Source of the DNA: Hyphomicrobiaceae bacterium
Lineage (GTDB): Bacteria; Pseudomonadota; Alphaproteobacteria; Rhizobiales; Aestuariivirgaceae
Length of the DNA stretch: 64,000 nucleotides
Direction: 5' to 3'
Assembly (NCBI GenBank): GCA_900298995.1
Contig: OMIC01000008.1
Coordinates: 1-64,000, forward strand
The notes under the pieces are model-generated. The model did not search any database and was not told where the DNA came from. It saw only the letters and a program-made list of their open reading frames with translations. Below are positions 43,228-55,080 of the stretch, piece by piece. Each line of letters opens with the position of its first letter. The first letter of the stretch is position 1. Position numbers and translations under genes: made by a program.

Positions 43228-43989
43228 ATGAAGCAGGACATTCCACAGCCCCTGAACGGCCTGCTTGCCGCTGGCGGGGCCCTGTCCATCATCATTGCAT
43301 GGCAGTTTCTTCTGCCGCTTGCGGGCGTGCCGTCCTACATCCTTCCCACACCGGTCGAGATCGCGCGGATCTTCACTAAGGAAGGCGCGCTCCTGTGGAC
43401 CAATTTCTGGCCGACCGTCTATGAGGCGGTGATGGGCTTCCTGCTCGGAAATGGCGTGGCAGTGCTCCTTGCCGTGATCTTTGTCCTCAACCGCTACATC
43501 CAGGCGGCCTATTTCCCGGTGATCCTCTTCCTCAATACCATTCCGGTCCTGGCGCTCGCGCCGGTGATCGTGCTGATCTTCGGTCTCGGCGTGCTTCCGA
43601 AGATCATCATTGCCGCCGTCATCTGCTTCTTTCCGACGCTCGTGAACATGATCCGCGGACTTGAGTCGCCGAACTCCAGCGAAATCGAGCTGTTCCGCGT
43701 CCTGTCGGCGTCACGGCTGGAGACCATGTGGAAACTGCGCCTGCCGCGATCCATGCCCTTCCTCTTCGCCTCGCTGCGCATCGCGTCGGCAACAGCTGTC
43801 ATCGGCGCCGTGGTCGGCGAATGGATCGGATCCGACAAGGGACTGGGCGCCATGATCATCCAGGCAACCTTCAACTATCAGTCAGGCCGGCTCTATGCCG
43901 CCATCACGCTCTGCTCGCTTCTGGCCATTGTCCTGTTCCTCATCGTGGTGTCGGTCGAGAGGCTTGTCCTCAGATATGAGCGTCACTAG
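43228..43989 (+). CDS. ABC transporter permease, NitT/TauT type
   Basis: The 253-residue protein has six predicted membrane spans beginning with GLLAAGGALSIIIAWQFLLP. YILPTPVEIARIF and the EAA-type loop LFRVLSASRLETMWKLRLPR are diagnostic for this permease subfamily. IGAVVGEWIGSDKGLGAMI is another family hallmark. It completes the importer, and ends with TAG. The next gene, a small secreted protein, starts 127 bases later and is probably a separate unit. Confidence 0.92.
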   Translation: MKQDIPQPLNGLLAAGGALSIIIAWQFLLPLAGVPSYILPTPVEIARIFTKEGALLWTNFWPTVYEAVMGFLLGNGVAVLLAVIFVLNRYIQAAYFPVILFLNTIPVLALAPVIVLIFGLGVLPKIIIAAVICFFPTLVNMIRGLESPNSSEIELFRVLSASRLETMWKLRLPRSMPFLFASLRIASATAVIGAVVGEWIGSDKGLGAMIIQATFNYQSGRLYAAITLCSLLAIVLFLIVVSVERLVLRYERH

Positions 43990-44116
43990 GGCAACATCCC
44001 TCCAAGCTGTTTGCCTGGCGACAATCAGCGGAAGCTTGACAATCGCCCGACTGCCTGTGAACACGGGCGTGGCCGCTCACGATGCCAACGACCGCGACGC
44101 CAAAGGAAGATCCCGC

Positions 44117-44527
44117 ATGCGCAAGCAACTTTTATCCGTAACCGTGCCGCTGATGCTGATCGGCAGCATGGGGCCCGCCCTGGCGGAGGAGCCCTGCAGT
44201 GTCGCGACACTCTCGGGCACCTACATCTTCTCGGCCCTTGGCGTCGCTGGTGACGCGGTCTCGGCCTATGCGGGCATGATCTCCTATGATGGACGGGGCG
44301 CCTACAAGATCCGCATGCATTTCGCAGGCCCTTCGGAAAAGACCCGGCAGGACAGCGGCGTCTACTCGCCGTCGGGCAACTGCCAATTCGAGGCCGTGTC
44401 TCAGTCCGGACGCAGTGCGGTCTATTTCGTGAACCCTTCGGGGGATGGGTTCAAGTTCGTCCTCAGGGATGGCGGCAATGCGGTCGGCGAAGCCGAGCGC
44501 GTGACGCGGGCGCTGCTCGTGGAGTGA
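44117..44527 (+). CDS. Small secreted protein of unknown function
   Basis: The 136-residue protein has a Sec signal (LLSVTVPLMLIGSMGPALAE) and a mature domain of about 112 residues with two Cys (EEPCSVATLSGTY, SGNCQFEAVS). The pattern LSGTYIFSALG, AYAGMISYDGRGAY and YFVNPSGDGFKFVL suggests an antiparallel beta-barrel of a lipocalin-like or DUF-type periplasmic protein; I do not recognise the family. The start at 44117 follows AAGGAAGATCCC; the frame is open upstream into the permease gene. A weak promoter (TTGACA at 44036) may precede it. Confidence 0.7.
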   Translation: MRKQLLSVTVPLMLIGSMGPALAEEPCSVATLSGTYIFSALGVAGDAVSAYAGMISYDGRGAYKIRMHFAGPSEKTRQDSGVYSPSGNCQFEAVSQSGRSAVYFVNPSGDGFKFVLRDGGNAVGEAERVTRALLVE

Positions 44528-44663
44528 GTGCGACGGGGAGCGTTGTCCGCAGCTCTCAGGCCAAGCTGGCCGCGCGTTGTGGATCTTGCCGTTTGCAGGT
44601 TATCCATGTAGCCCTTCTGGAACCATCATCAGATGATGGTGACACGTGAGTGGAGTTGACGCG

Positions 44664-45635
44664 ATGCGGATGCTGGCGCTGTTCCTCTGCCTGATTTCCT
44701 GGATGGGCCCCGCCGCTGCCGCGCCGGCACGCGTGATCGTGATTGCCATGGAAAACAAGGATGCGCTGGCCAGGGGCTTCAGCGGTCGCAATTACATCTA
44801 TGGCAACATGCGCGATGCCCCTTACATCAACGGCGTGCTCGCCGGACAGGGATCGCGCGCCACCAGGTTCACGGACGAACTGAGCAAGGACTGGAGCCTG
44901 CCCCACTACATTCTGATGGAGGCGGGGCGCACGGTGTTTGATGACGCGCATTTCACTTGCGACAATGATCCCGGCCAGAGTTGCGAACTCTTGTCCGGGC
45001 GGCCGAACTGGACCCGCAGCCGGGAGCATCTCACCGCCCAGATCGAGGCGGCGCGGCATCCCGCCCTGAGCTGGATGACCTATCAGGAAGGCATCGATCC
45101 CGCGACGACGGGCGCCTGCCCGGTGCGCAGCGCCGGCCGCTATGCGGCCAAGCACAACCCGTTCGTCTATTTCTCGGATGTAGCCGGTGCGCCCCCGGAT
45201 CCCGGCAATGCCCATTGCATCGCCCACACCCGCAACTTCGGCCGGTTTCTCAAGGACATGCATGCAGGCTCCCTGGCCAGCTACGTGTTCATCACGCCCG
45301 ATCTCTGCCACGACATGCATGGCGGGGACGGCTGTCCGAAGAATGAGGTTGCGGCCGGTGATGCGTTCCTGAAGTCCTTTCTTCCCGAGGTCATATCCTG
45401 GGCCCGCGAGAACAGGACGGTCGTCTTCGTCGTATGGGATGAAGGCAGTGCGGGTACGACCATTCCGTTCTATGCGGCAGGCTTTGGCATCAAGGTGAAC
45501 CACGAGAGCAAGGTGCCGGCGTCGCACCGCGCGCTGCTCAAGACCATCGAACGGATCTTCGGGCTCCCCGTTCTGGATGCTGTCCGGGATGCGCCGGACC
45601 TTGCCGACATGTTCGAGCCCGGCGTGCTGCCGTAG
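44664..45635 (+). CDS. Secreted phosphoesterase (phospholipase C/acid phosphatase-like)
   Basis: The protein of about 323 residues has a signal peptide (MRMLALFLCLISWMGPAAAA) and resembles the PF04185 phosphoesterase fold. The first metal motif is VIVIAMENKDAL, the substrate loop includes PHYILMEAG, and the second metal motif is VVFVVWDEGSAGTTIPFYAA. SELHADN-type loops of true phospholipase C are not obvious, so acid-phosphatase- or nuclease-like activity is possible. GTG 44646 is an alternative start, but ATG 44664 puts the signal at the terminus and has GGAG upstream. The gene converges on the GNAT/cNMP gene. Confidence 0.78.
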   Translation: MRMLALFLCLISWMGPAAAAPARVIVIAMENKDALARGFSGRNYIYGNMRDAPYINGVLAGQGSRATRFTDELSKDWSLPHYILMEAGRTVFDDAHFTCDNDPGQSCELLSGRPNWTRSREHLTAQIEAARHPALSWMTYQEGIDPATTGACPVRSAGRYAAKHNPFVYFSDVAGAPPDPGNAHCIAHTRNFGRFLKDMHAGSLASYVFITPDLCHDMHGGDGCPKNEVAAGDAFLKSFLPEVISWARENRTVVFVVWDEGSAGTTIPFYAAGFGIKVNHESKVPASHRALLKTIERIFGLPVLDAVRDAPDLADMFEPGVLP

Positions 45636-45685
45636 CAGTCCGGGCCGGCCTCAGGACACGCGTTGCGCGGAACCAACCGCATCCG

Positions 45686-46780
45686 TCATTCTGACAGCCG
45701 CCCGGCAAGAAGCCTTGCAAGGTTGGTGGCAAGCCTGACACCCGGCTCCGGGTTCTTCTGCATCCACTGGAACAGGCGCTCGGCTTTCAGTGCCGCGACA
45801 TGACCATCTGCCGTGGCCGTGATGGTTTCGGTCCGGGCCGTTCCGGAGAGATGTTCGATCTCGCCGAAGAGGTCGCCCTCGACCAGTCGTCGCACCCTGC
45901 CATCGCCGCCGCGACGTGCATCAAAGACGCCTGACACGATCAGGAACATGTCGTCGCTGGTCTCGCCCTGCCGCGTCATGACTTCACCGGACCTGCAGGA
46001 AATGACGCTTGCCATCTTCATGATCTGGCGGACGCTGTCCTCGTCGATGCCGTCGAACAGTCGCGGCGTTGCGCGTTCGACAAAGCCAGCGCCGCTCTCC
46101 AGCCAGAGATCGTCATTGGCGAGGATCTGGCTTGCCTGAAACAGGTCGATGACCGGTTCGATGCGCAAGCGCACGGCGTCGGCGCGTTCATCGCCACCAT
46201 TGCGCAGGAGAATGCGCAGAAAGGGCGAGCGGCAGGCCCGCAGCCGTGACCCGTCGCGCATGACCAGCATGATCGGGCAGCGCAGACCAAGTCCCTTCAG
46301 GTTTGTGGCGTGGCTGTACTGCTCGAGTCCGAGGCGCTCGTAGAAGGATACGAGCCCCGGACGGCAGAAGGTCAGCATCAGCTCGATGCCTTGCTGGAGC
46401 AGCAGTTCGTAACAGGCGGACAGGAGCGTCGGGACGGCTGTCGATCCTGCATGAGCCGGATCGACCAGCAGCCAGTTTATGAAACCGATGCGCTCGGCAG
46501 CGACGGCCTGCCGGAGCCGTGCCACACCGAGAAAGTCGAAAAGATCGGGCGGCACATGCTCGCCATGAAGCGGCGAGACGGTGACGGCCGCGAGTGGCGC
46601 TGCAGGCTCCCCGAGATAGAAATGCGTGGAGACATGGTCCATCTCGTCGGTGAGGATCTGCCGCTCGCGATCCAGCCCGTCGAGATCGTCGCGGTGGAGG
46701 TGCTCGGCAAAGACACGGTAGCGAAAGCGGTAGATGCTTTCTATCTCTTCGGGGGTCAGGGCTTTTCGCAGATCCTGCAT
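45686..46780 (-). CDS. GNAT/autoinducer-synthase-like acyltransferase fused to a cyclic-nucleotide-binding domain
   Basis: The 364-residue protein has an N-terminal acyltransferase part of about 190 residues: IYRFRYRVFAEHLHRDDL and ERIGFINWLLVDPAHAGS resemble the LuxI/FeeM-like branch of GNAT enzymes. Residues about 235-355 are a cNMP-binding domain: SVISCRSGEVMTRQGETSDD, MFLIVSGVFDARRG and VEGDLFGEIEHLSGTARTET, including the phosphate-binding cassette. Allosteric control of acyl transfer by cAMP or cGMP is inferred. It lies 34 bases downstream of the ThDP enzyme gene and probably shares its transcript. The acyl donor and acceptor are not known. Confidence 0.8.
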   Translation of the reverse strand: MQDLRKALTPEEIESIYRFRYRVFAEHLHRDDLDGLDRERQILTDEMDHVSTHFYLGEPAAPLAAVTVSPLHGEHVPPDLFDFLGVARLRQAVAAERIGFINWLLVDPAHAGSTAVPTLLSACYELLLQQGIELMLTFCRPGLVSFYERLGLEQYSHATNLKGLGLRCPIMLVMRDGSRLRACRSPFLRILLRNGGDERADAVRLRIEPVIDLFQASQILANDDLWLESGAGFVERATPRLFDGIDEDSVRQIMKMASVISCRSGEVMTRQGETSDDMFLIVSGVFDARRGGDGRVRRLVEGDLFGEIEHLSGTARTETITATADGHVAALKAERLFQWMQKNPEPGVRLATNLARLLAGRLSE

Positions 46781-46814
46781 GATGGCTCTGTCATTGTCTT
46801 GAATCGGGTGTCGT

Positions 46815-48434
46815 CTAGACGTTCCGTGCGAGCGCCGCTGTCAGCCGGGCGAGGGCGGCGCTGGGCTGACGCTTGGGCACGCGCGCGCGAATGATGGAGA
46901 ATTGCGCCGACGCGACGGCGGCCTCGAGGGCACGGTGGAGCTCGGCCTGCGTCATGCAGAGATATCCCGTACCCGCGCCGATCACCTCGGTCAGCCGCTC
47001 AGTCCGGAGCGAGGGAATGTCGTTGAAGGGGCCGTCGAGCATCGGGCGCTGGGTTCCGTATCCGTCATTGTCCAGTATGACGACGATGGGCTCGATGCCA
47101 TGATAATGGGCCGCGGCCAGTTCGAGACCGGTCATCAGGAAGGCGCCGTCGCCCGTGAGGACCACCGGGCGCCGCGTCGGATCGGCCTTGCCTGCCCCGA
47201 GCGCTGCCGGAAGGCCATTCCCCATCGTGGCATAATATCCGCTCGCCAGGCCCCAGCTGGGCGCGGAGAGCTCAACCGAGGCGAACAGGCTGTCGCCCGG
47301 TTCAAAGATCAGGCCGTGCCGCTCATCGAGCGCCGCCTCCAGGCAGTCGACGACGATCTCCACCGTCAGCGGGCTGTCCGTCAGCTCGCAGGCGAAGGTC
47401 CTGAATTCATGGCGGCGGTCGGGCACCGTTCGGCGTACCCTGAGCGCCTGCAGAAGTGCGGGAAGGAATGCCTGCAGTGGAACATCTTCATAGGTCGCAA
47501 GGCCGATGTGAAGCCGGGTATCGGTCGCGTGGATGATGCGCGTCCGGTCGAGCTTCGCGGTGAAGCCGCCCATGGTGAGATCGGTATAGAGCGCGCCAAA
47601 GGCGAGGAGCGGGTCCGCCCCTTCCACGACTCGGACGGTTTCTTCGGGGCTCACTGCGCCCATGTAGACCCCGCGTGACAGCGGATGACGCTCGGGGAAG
47701 AAGCCCTTGGCAAGCGACGTGGTTGCGACGGGGCAGTCGAGCAGTTCACAGAGTTCCCTGAACGGGTCGTGAAGCCGGCGACGCACGGCCATGGCGCCGG
47801 CCGCCAGCACACAGTTCGTCGACGCCTCGATCCGCCCGACGACCTGGCGCACGGCTTCGTCAAGCCGGGCCTTGTCGATCATGGGCATGAATGGCGGGAG
47901 TGGCCCGTCGACGCCGTCGATCTCGACATTCACCATGTCGCGCGGCACTTCGATGTAGCCTGGCCGCTGCGTGGCGATGCAGGCCTGGATCACGCGGTCG
48001 ATCTCGCGCGCCGCAGTCGCAGGTTCGGAGAGCACGGCCTGGGCGATGGTGAGGTCGCGGAAAACATCCAGCTGGGTTTCGAAGGTCTTGACCTTATGAT
48101 GCAGCATGGGGTCGTTCTCGCGCTCCTTCATCCCCGGCGCACCGCTGAGCACGAGAAGCGGAACCTGCTCCGCCCAGGCGCCGGCGGTTGCATTGGCGAT
48201 CTTGAGGCCGCCGACGCCATAGGTCACGGCGACGACACCAAATCCCCGCAGGCGTGCATAGGCGTCAGCGGCGAAGGCGGCGCCCTGTTCATCGGCAGTC
48301 ACGTGGATTGGGAAGCCCAGCTCATCGATGCGGCCAAACAGCTTGAGGATGAAGTCACCCACGATGCCGAAGCCTTCCTGGACATCAAGCTCGCGGAGCC
48401 GCCGCACGAGATGCGAAGCGATGGTGGTTTTCAT
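46815..48434 (-). CDS. ThDP-dependent 2-oxoacid decarboxylase (pyruvate/indolepyruvate decarboxylase family)
   Basis: The 539-residue protein has the three-domain layout of thiamine-diphosphate enzymes. The N-terminal glutamate lies in HVTADEQGAAFAADAYAR; the His-His pair typical of decarboxylases is in PMLHHKVKTF. The ThDP/Mg motif runs from LTGDGAFLMTGLELAAAHY to ILDNDGYGTQR. VTYGVGGLKIANATAGAWAE is typical of PDC/IPDC rather than acetolactate synthase (no FAD site). It decarboxylates a 2-oxoacid to an aldehyde. Start 48434 follows GGGGAGAGA. A 31-residue open frame directly upstream (MRLTLETDENIAAS) is probably not a gene. Confidence 0.85.
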   Translation of the reverse strand: MKTTIASHLVRRLRELDVQEGFGIVGDFILKLFGRIDELGFPIHVTADEQGAAFAADAYARLRGFGVVAVTYGVGGLKIANATAGAWAEQVPLLVLSGAPGMKERENDPMLHHKVKTFETQLDVFRDLTIAQAVLSEPATAAREIDRVIQACIATQRPGYIEVPRDMVNVEIDGVDGPLPPFMPMIDKARLDEAVRQVVGRIEASTNCVLAAGAMAVRRRLHDPFRELCELLDCPVATTSLAKGFFPERHPLSRGVYMGAVSPEETVRVVEGADPLLAFGALYTDLTMGGFTAKLDRTRIIHATDTRLHIGLATYEDVPLQAFLPALLQALRVRRTVPDRRHEFRTFACELTDSPLTVEIVVDCLEAALDERHGLIFEPGDSLFASVELSAPSWGLASGYYATMGNGLPAALGAGKADPTRRPVVLTGDGAFLMTGLELAAAHYHGIEPIVVILDNDGYGTQRPMLDGPFNDIPSLRTERLTEVIGAGTGYLCMTQAELHRALEAAVASAQFSIIRARVPKRQPSAALARLTAALARNV

Positions 48435-48927
48435 TCTCTCTCCCCGCAGACAAGCCAGACGATGCCCATTCGGCGCATGACGGCCGAGGCAGCGATGTTC
48501 TCATCTGTTTCTAGCGTCAATCTCATGGCTTGGTAAGCAGATCCGGTCACGGTGGATATCCCGTCCATGGCTTCGGCCGCGCCACGACCAATGATCAACG
48601 ACAGGGTGCAGCGGAAGGCCGGCAAGACAGGCTGCCTTGCGGGAAAGAGAGTTTGGTTTGTCACGGATACACCGGTATGAACCTGCGAGAACCTGCCGGA
48701 AGACACGGCAGCCGTACCAGCGGACCTGACAACTGATGACACCCGGCAGGGTCCCTTGCAGTCACACCTGAACGCGCAGGCGCCTGTCAGCCCAGGTCAC
48801 GTCTGGTGGGCCTCTGCGGCAGGAAAGCCGCGCGTTCAAGATCATGGAGCCCATCCGCAATGACCTGTGATCCAAAGCGCCGGACCTGCAACCGTGATGC
48901 AGATACAGCGACAGGCGGGCCCTCCTC
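48435..48927. other. Intergenic region between the ThDP enzyme and the TauE/SafE gene
   Basis: The 493 bases hold the divergent promoters of the flanking genes. No open frame with a convincing start or recognisable product was found. A short minus-strand frame next to the ThDP-enzyme start and a 104-residue minus-strand frame near 48787 look like chance. No strong hairpin or -35/-10 pair stands out. Confidence 0.4.
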
Positions 48928-49761
48928 ATGATGGGGACTTTTCTCGCTGTGACTCCCTTGATGCTGGGGCTCATCGTCGGTGGTGGCCTCATTGCCGGGC
49001 TCATGACCGGATTTCTCGGCGTCGGCGGCGGGGTGGTGCTGGTGCCGCTCTTCCTTGTGATCTTGCCCGGTCTCGGCGGCCAGCCGGAGTTCATCATGCA
49101 TCAGGCGGTCAGCACGTCGCTTGCCGTGATGATCTTCAGCTCACTCTCAGCAGTCATCCGGCAATACAGCAGTGGCCAACTCGATGTGCAGCTGTTTCTG
49201 CGCTGGTGCCCCTTCGTGCTCCTCGGCGTTCTGGCCGCGAGCACAGTCTTTCCGCTCATTCCGGATTTCGTCCTGGAACTGGTGTTCTTCGTTTATCTTC
49301 TGGGTTGCGCCGCATACATGGGCCTCAGGGCGCGAGAGCATGATGAACCGTCCAGCCCACCCCGGCCAATCTCATGGCCCGTCACTGCGGCGGGCGGTTT
49401 GTTCGTAGGGGCCTTGTCGAGACTGCTTGGTATTGGCGGCGGGACATTCACAGTGCCGTATTTCAAGTTCTTCAACCACGACATCAAGACCGCCATCGCG
49501 GTATCGGCGGTGACCGGACTGCTGATCAGCGTCAGCGCGACGGCAGTGGATCTCGTGAAATTAGCAGGTCCGGATGCAAGCTCCGCCAAATCGCCCGGCT
49601 ATATCAGCTTCACCCTGCTGGTTCTGATCACGCCACTCAGCATGCTGGCGGCAAGCCTGGGGGTTGCGCTCAACAAGCGTGCGCCCGAGAGCCTGGTCAC
49701 ATGGCTCTACGTGCTCTGCCTTCTTGCCGCTGCCGCGAGCATCGTCGTGAATCTCATCTGA
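48928..49761 (+). CDS. TauE/SafE (sulfite exporter) family membrane protein
   Basis: The 277-residue protein has about eight membrane spans in two repeats. Each repeat begins with the TauE-type glycine-rich helix: GLMTGFLGVGGGVVLVPLF in the first and GALSRLLGIGGGTFTVPYF in the second. Members export sulfite, sulfoacetate or other organic anions. A link to the alkylsulfatase or to sulfonate transport is tempting, but these genes are 10 kb away. The gene converges on katG, from which it is separated by a strong bidirectional hairpin. Confidence 0.9.
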   Translation: MMGTFLAVTPLMLGLIVGGGLIAGLMTGFLGVGGGVVLVPLFLVILPGLGGQPEFIMHQAVSTSLAVMIFSSLSAVIRQYSSGQLDVQLFLRWCPFVLLGVLAASTVFPLIPDFVLELVFFVYLLGCAAYMGLRAREHDEPSSPPRPISWPVTAAGGLFVGALSRLLGIGGGTFTVPYFKFFNHDIKTAIAVSAVTGLLISVSATAVDLVKLAGPDASSAKSPGYISFTLLVLITPLSMLAASLGVALNKRAPESLVTWLYVLCLLAAAASIVVNLI

Positions 49762-49770
49762 GGGCAGGGC

Positions 49771-49799
49771 GCCCCCGCATGAATCTGCCATGCGGGGGC
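49771..49799. terminator. Bidirectional terminator-like hairpin between TauE/SafE and katG
   Basis: GCCCCCGCATG (49771-49781) and CATGCGGGGGC (49789-49799) form a perfect 11-bp stem with the 7-base loop AATCTGC. It lies between two convergent genes, 9 and 11 bases from their stops. No T-run follows, so it may be an intrinsic terminator of the alphaproteobacterial type or a mRNA 3' end stabiliser. Confidence 0.75.
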
Positions 49800-49810
49800 C
49801 AGTCTCGTGG

Positions 49811-52137
<2,327 letters not shown>

Positions 52138-53100
52138 ATGAACAACCTCACTCTCCGTCAACTCCGCTATTTCGAGGCTCTGGCCCGGCACGGGCATTTC
52201 GGCCGCGCTGCGGAGGCTTGTGGCGTGTCCCAGCCCGCGCTCTCCATTCAGATCCGGGAACTGGAGGACATGCTCGGCAGCCCGCTGCTCGAGCGCACCG
52301 CCCGCCAGGTGCGGCTTACCGGCATCGGCGAGGTCTTCCTGATGCGGACCCGCGACATCCTGCGATCGGTCGAGGAGCTGGCCGCGCTGACGCGCACGGC
52401 GGGCGAGCAGCTGACCGGCAGGCTGAGACTGGGCGTCATACCAACCGTCGCGCCCTACCTTCTGCCGCGGGTGATCCACGGCCTGTCGGATCGCTTTCCC
52501 GGTCTCGACCTGCGCCTGCGCGAGGTGGTAACGCGGAAGCTTCTGAGCGACCTCGCCGAGGGTCGCCTCGATGCCGCCATCGTGGCCCTGCCGATCTCGG
52601 AGCCATCGCTCGTGGAACATCCTCTGTTCACGGAGGAATTCGTGCTGGTGCGGCCCCTCGCCGATGCCGCGCGCCCCGTGCCGAAGCCCGAGACCCTGCG
52701 CGAGATGCGCCTGCTGCTGCTGGAGGAAGGCCACTGCTTCCGCGATCAGGCGCTGTCCTTCTGCCGGATCCCTGCAACGGGCGCGCGCGAACTCATGGAG
52801 GCGAGTGCGCTCTCGACGCTTGTGCAGATGGTTGCCGCGGGGATTGGAGTCACCCTCATTCCCCAGATGGCGATCGAGACTGAAACGCGCTCCGCCGCGG
52901 TTTCGGTCGCCCGCCTCGGGGCGCCGAGGCCCGAGCGCACCATCGGGCTTGTCTGGCGCAAGACCAGCCCGCTCGGCAGGCAGTTCGAGACGCTCACCGA
53001 CATTGTCAGGGAGGCGGTCTCCTTCCCGCGTCAGGGATCGGCCAACGTGAGATTGTCATTGCCCCTGGATAGCCAGCTGCAGGACACGCAATTCAGCTGA
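52138..53100 (+). CDS. oxyR: OxyR hydrogen-peroxide-sensing LysR regulator
   Basis: The 320-residue protein has a LysR winged helix (LRQLRYFEALARHGHFGRAA, VSQPALSIQIRELEDMLG). The redox-sensing pair is Cys200 and Cys209 in EEGHCFRDQALSFC, matching Cys199/Cys208 of E. coli OxyR. The conserved effector-domain segments GVIPTVAPYLLPRVI and EASALSTLVQMVAAGIGVTL complete the assignment. It activates katG, from which it is divergently transcribed, when peroxide forms the disulfide. The C-terminal 25 residues are an extra tail. Confidence 0.97.
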   Translation: MNNLTLRQLRYFEALARHGHFGRAAEACGVSQPALSIQIRELEDMLGSPLLERTARQVRLTGIGEVFLMRTRDILRSVEELAALTRTAGEQLTGRLRLGVIPTVAPYLLPRVIHGLSDRFPGLDLRLREVVTRKLLSDLAEGRLDAAIVALPISEPSLVEHPLFTEEFVLVRPLADAARPVPKPETLREMRLLLLEEGHCFRDQALSFCRIPATGARELMEASALSTLVQMVAAGIGVTLIPQMAIETETRSAAVSVARLGAPRPERTIGLVWRKTSPLGRQFETLTDIVREAVSFPRQGSANVRLSLPLDSQLQDTQFS

Positions 53101-53168
53101 CCGCTGCAGATCTTGCTCCGCCTGATCGACCCGCAACTGCAAAACCAGCCCGGCCGAAGCCGCTCACA

Positions 53169-54734
53169 TCATTCGACGGGCAATGGAGTGAGCTTCACCA
53201 AAGTGCCTTCTCCACCGGGGAAGAACACGCTGTCGCCATATCCGGGCTGCACGGCGCTTCCCTGTGTCATGAACGGCAGCTTGCCCGAGACAGCAAGAAG
53301 CCGACCTGTCACGGCGTCTCGGAAGACAACGCGGTCTGTCTTGTTGTAACCCGGGATTTCATCCACCGGAATGTCTGTGCCGACCCATACGCGCTTCTTC
53401 GCTGGGCCAATCAGTGTTGCCCACTCAGTGGTCGTCTGATCTTTTTTCCAGACTGTCTCAATGCCCGTGTCGGTGAGCCTGAACGCCGCAATCTTGCGTG
53501 CAAGCGTCTCCACTCCATAGAAGAGCCCGTTCTCGACATCAGCCTCGAGAGACATGCCAGCCCAACTGACAGCCTGTTGACCTCCAGCCGCAGTGGCAAA
53601 GGCCTTCTTGAGGACCGGGGGGATCGGATCATCGATATAAGGTTGCAGCAAGAACACCTTCGATGCGTTGTTCTGCTTGATGGCAAAGACGGTGAGTGCA
53701 CCAGTGGCCGGAACGCTGTTGGTTGCACCAACAATCCATTCGCCGAAGACGATCACGGACCCGCCCGTCGTCTGGCCGGCATAGGGCACCGGATCAGGTT
53801 GCCAGGATGTATCGAGACTGAACTTGCCACGTCTTACCGCATAGCGCACCACATTGGACGTGCTCTCCAGCAGGTAGACGTAGTCAACGCCCCGGTAGTT
53901 CGTAATTGTTGGACGCGCTCCCGCAAAGGCCGGCAGGGTGATGTTGTCAATGACCTTCATGGTCCTGGGATTGACAGTTATCAGGATCGACGCCGGGACA
54001 TCGCGAGTTTCGGGGCAGTCGAGAATTGCTGATGGGCCCTGAAGGGTGCAGCCGGCTTGCCGATACAGTGACTTCAGGACGATTGTTCCATCAGGAAGCG
54101 CATTGATGCCATTGTATGCCGTATTCGGCGCATTCTCCGTTGGGGTCGTGTCATACGTCGCTGGCGTCACGGGGTAGTTGTTGCGCATGTAGACGAGTGT
54201 CGGCAGCTTGAGATTGGCGATGACCTTTCCCGTTGCCGGGTCGACCTTGTACAGCCGGTATCCAGACACCACGTAGATATTGCCGTCGTTCATGATTGCC
54301 ATGGCGCCTGGATAGTCCCAGTCCCCGGTCTTGGTCGTGTCTGCAAGCTGCTTGTACCAGACGGACTTCAGGGTCTTTGGATTAACCCTCGCGACAAACG
54401 GTCCTATGGAATTCTTATAGTTGCCATAGCTGCCACCCTGGATGTAGGCGGCACCCTCGTTGAGATATGACATATTGTAACCGGATGGATAGGCGCCGCT
54501 CGCAGAGCGCAATTCGGGAACCTCATTCCGGCTGAAAAAGGATCCGCCAAACCTCGCCTTGGAAAACACATGTGACCGACCGGAGTCATAGTGCTCGAAC
54601 GCCTGGAGAGATGGATACCAAGGCGGGTTCGGGCCGGGGAACGCTTCGTCCGCCTGCGCATGTTGCAGGAAACCTGAGCTGCTTACTGTGAAAGCAACAG
54701 CAACGCCGAAGAACAAACGTCTCATGCCAATCAT
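53169..54734 (-). CDS. Secreted beta-propeller-like protein of unknown function
   Basis: The 521-residue protein has a signal peptide (LFFGVAVAFTVSSSGFLQ, then AQADEAF). The mature part contains repeated strand patterns with Tyr/Val-rich blades such as NDGNIYVVSGYRLYKVDPAT, LPDGTIVLKSLYRQAG, ILITVNPRTMKVIDNITLP and GEWIVGATNSVPAT. This suggests a PQQ- or YVTN-type propeller that may bind a polymer or cofactor. Two Cys (CTLQGPSAILDC) could form a disulfide. No enzymatic motif is recognised. The start is 54734 or the internal Met at 54725. It is surrounded by other secreted-protein genes. Confidence 0.65.
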   Translation of the reverse strand: MIGMRRLFFGVAVAFTVSSSGFLQHAQADEAFPGPNPPWYPSLQAFEHYDSGRSHVFSKARFGGSFFSRNEVPELRSASGAYPSGYNMSYLNEGAAYIQGGSYGNYKNSIGPFVARVNPKTLKSVWYKQLADTTKTGDWDYPGAMAIMNDGNIYVVSGYRLYKVDPATGKVIANLKLPTLVYMRNNYPVTPATYDTTPTENAPNTAYNGINALPDGTIVLKSLYRQAGCTLQGPSAILDCPETRDVPASILITVNPRTMKVIDNITLPAFAGARPTITNYRGVDYVYLLESTSNVVRYAVRRGKFSLDTSWQPDPVPYAGQTTGGSVIVFGEWIVGATNSVPATGALTVFAIKQNNASKVFLLQPYIDDPIPPVLKKAFATAAGGQQAVSWAGMSLEADVENGLFYGVETLARKIAAFRLTDTGIETVWKKDQTTTEWATLIGPAKKRVWVGTDIPVDEIPGYNKTDRVVFRDAVTGRLLAVSGKLPFMTQGSAVQPGYGDSVFFPGGEGTLVKLTPLPVE

Positions 54735-55080
54735 GTTTTGTCCCCAAAGACAAAGGATCTATCCTCGCGGACCACGAGGAGTCAACGAGCCGCAACTTAC
54801 TGCAGACCTCAGACAAATGGATGGCTATTCGAACTTCCAGCACGATGTTGTCGGCAACCAGCCGAACCTGGCTCTCTCGCCCTGCCTGCGCTCTCTGCTG
54901 CATCTGTCCCGGCTAAAATTCCGATCTTTGGAATGGGCAATGGAATGTCCGTGGGCAATGCGAACAGACAGTCCGAGGTTCACGATGTCAGGAAACTGAG
55001 ACAGCCATCAGCGCGAACACCATCATGATCGCGCACCTGATAAGCGTTTCACGTGAGCATGAAATGCAGACTGTGGGCGT
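54735..55080. other. Intergenic region upstream of the beta-propeller-like gene
   Basis: This 346-base gap between two minus-strand genes shows no recognisable coding frame, strong hairpin or promoter motif. The open frames present are short and lack starts with ribosome binding sites. It probably contains the promoter of the 53169-54734 gene. Confidence 0.4.
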
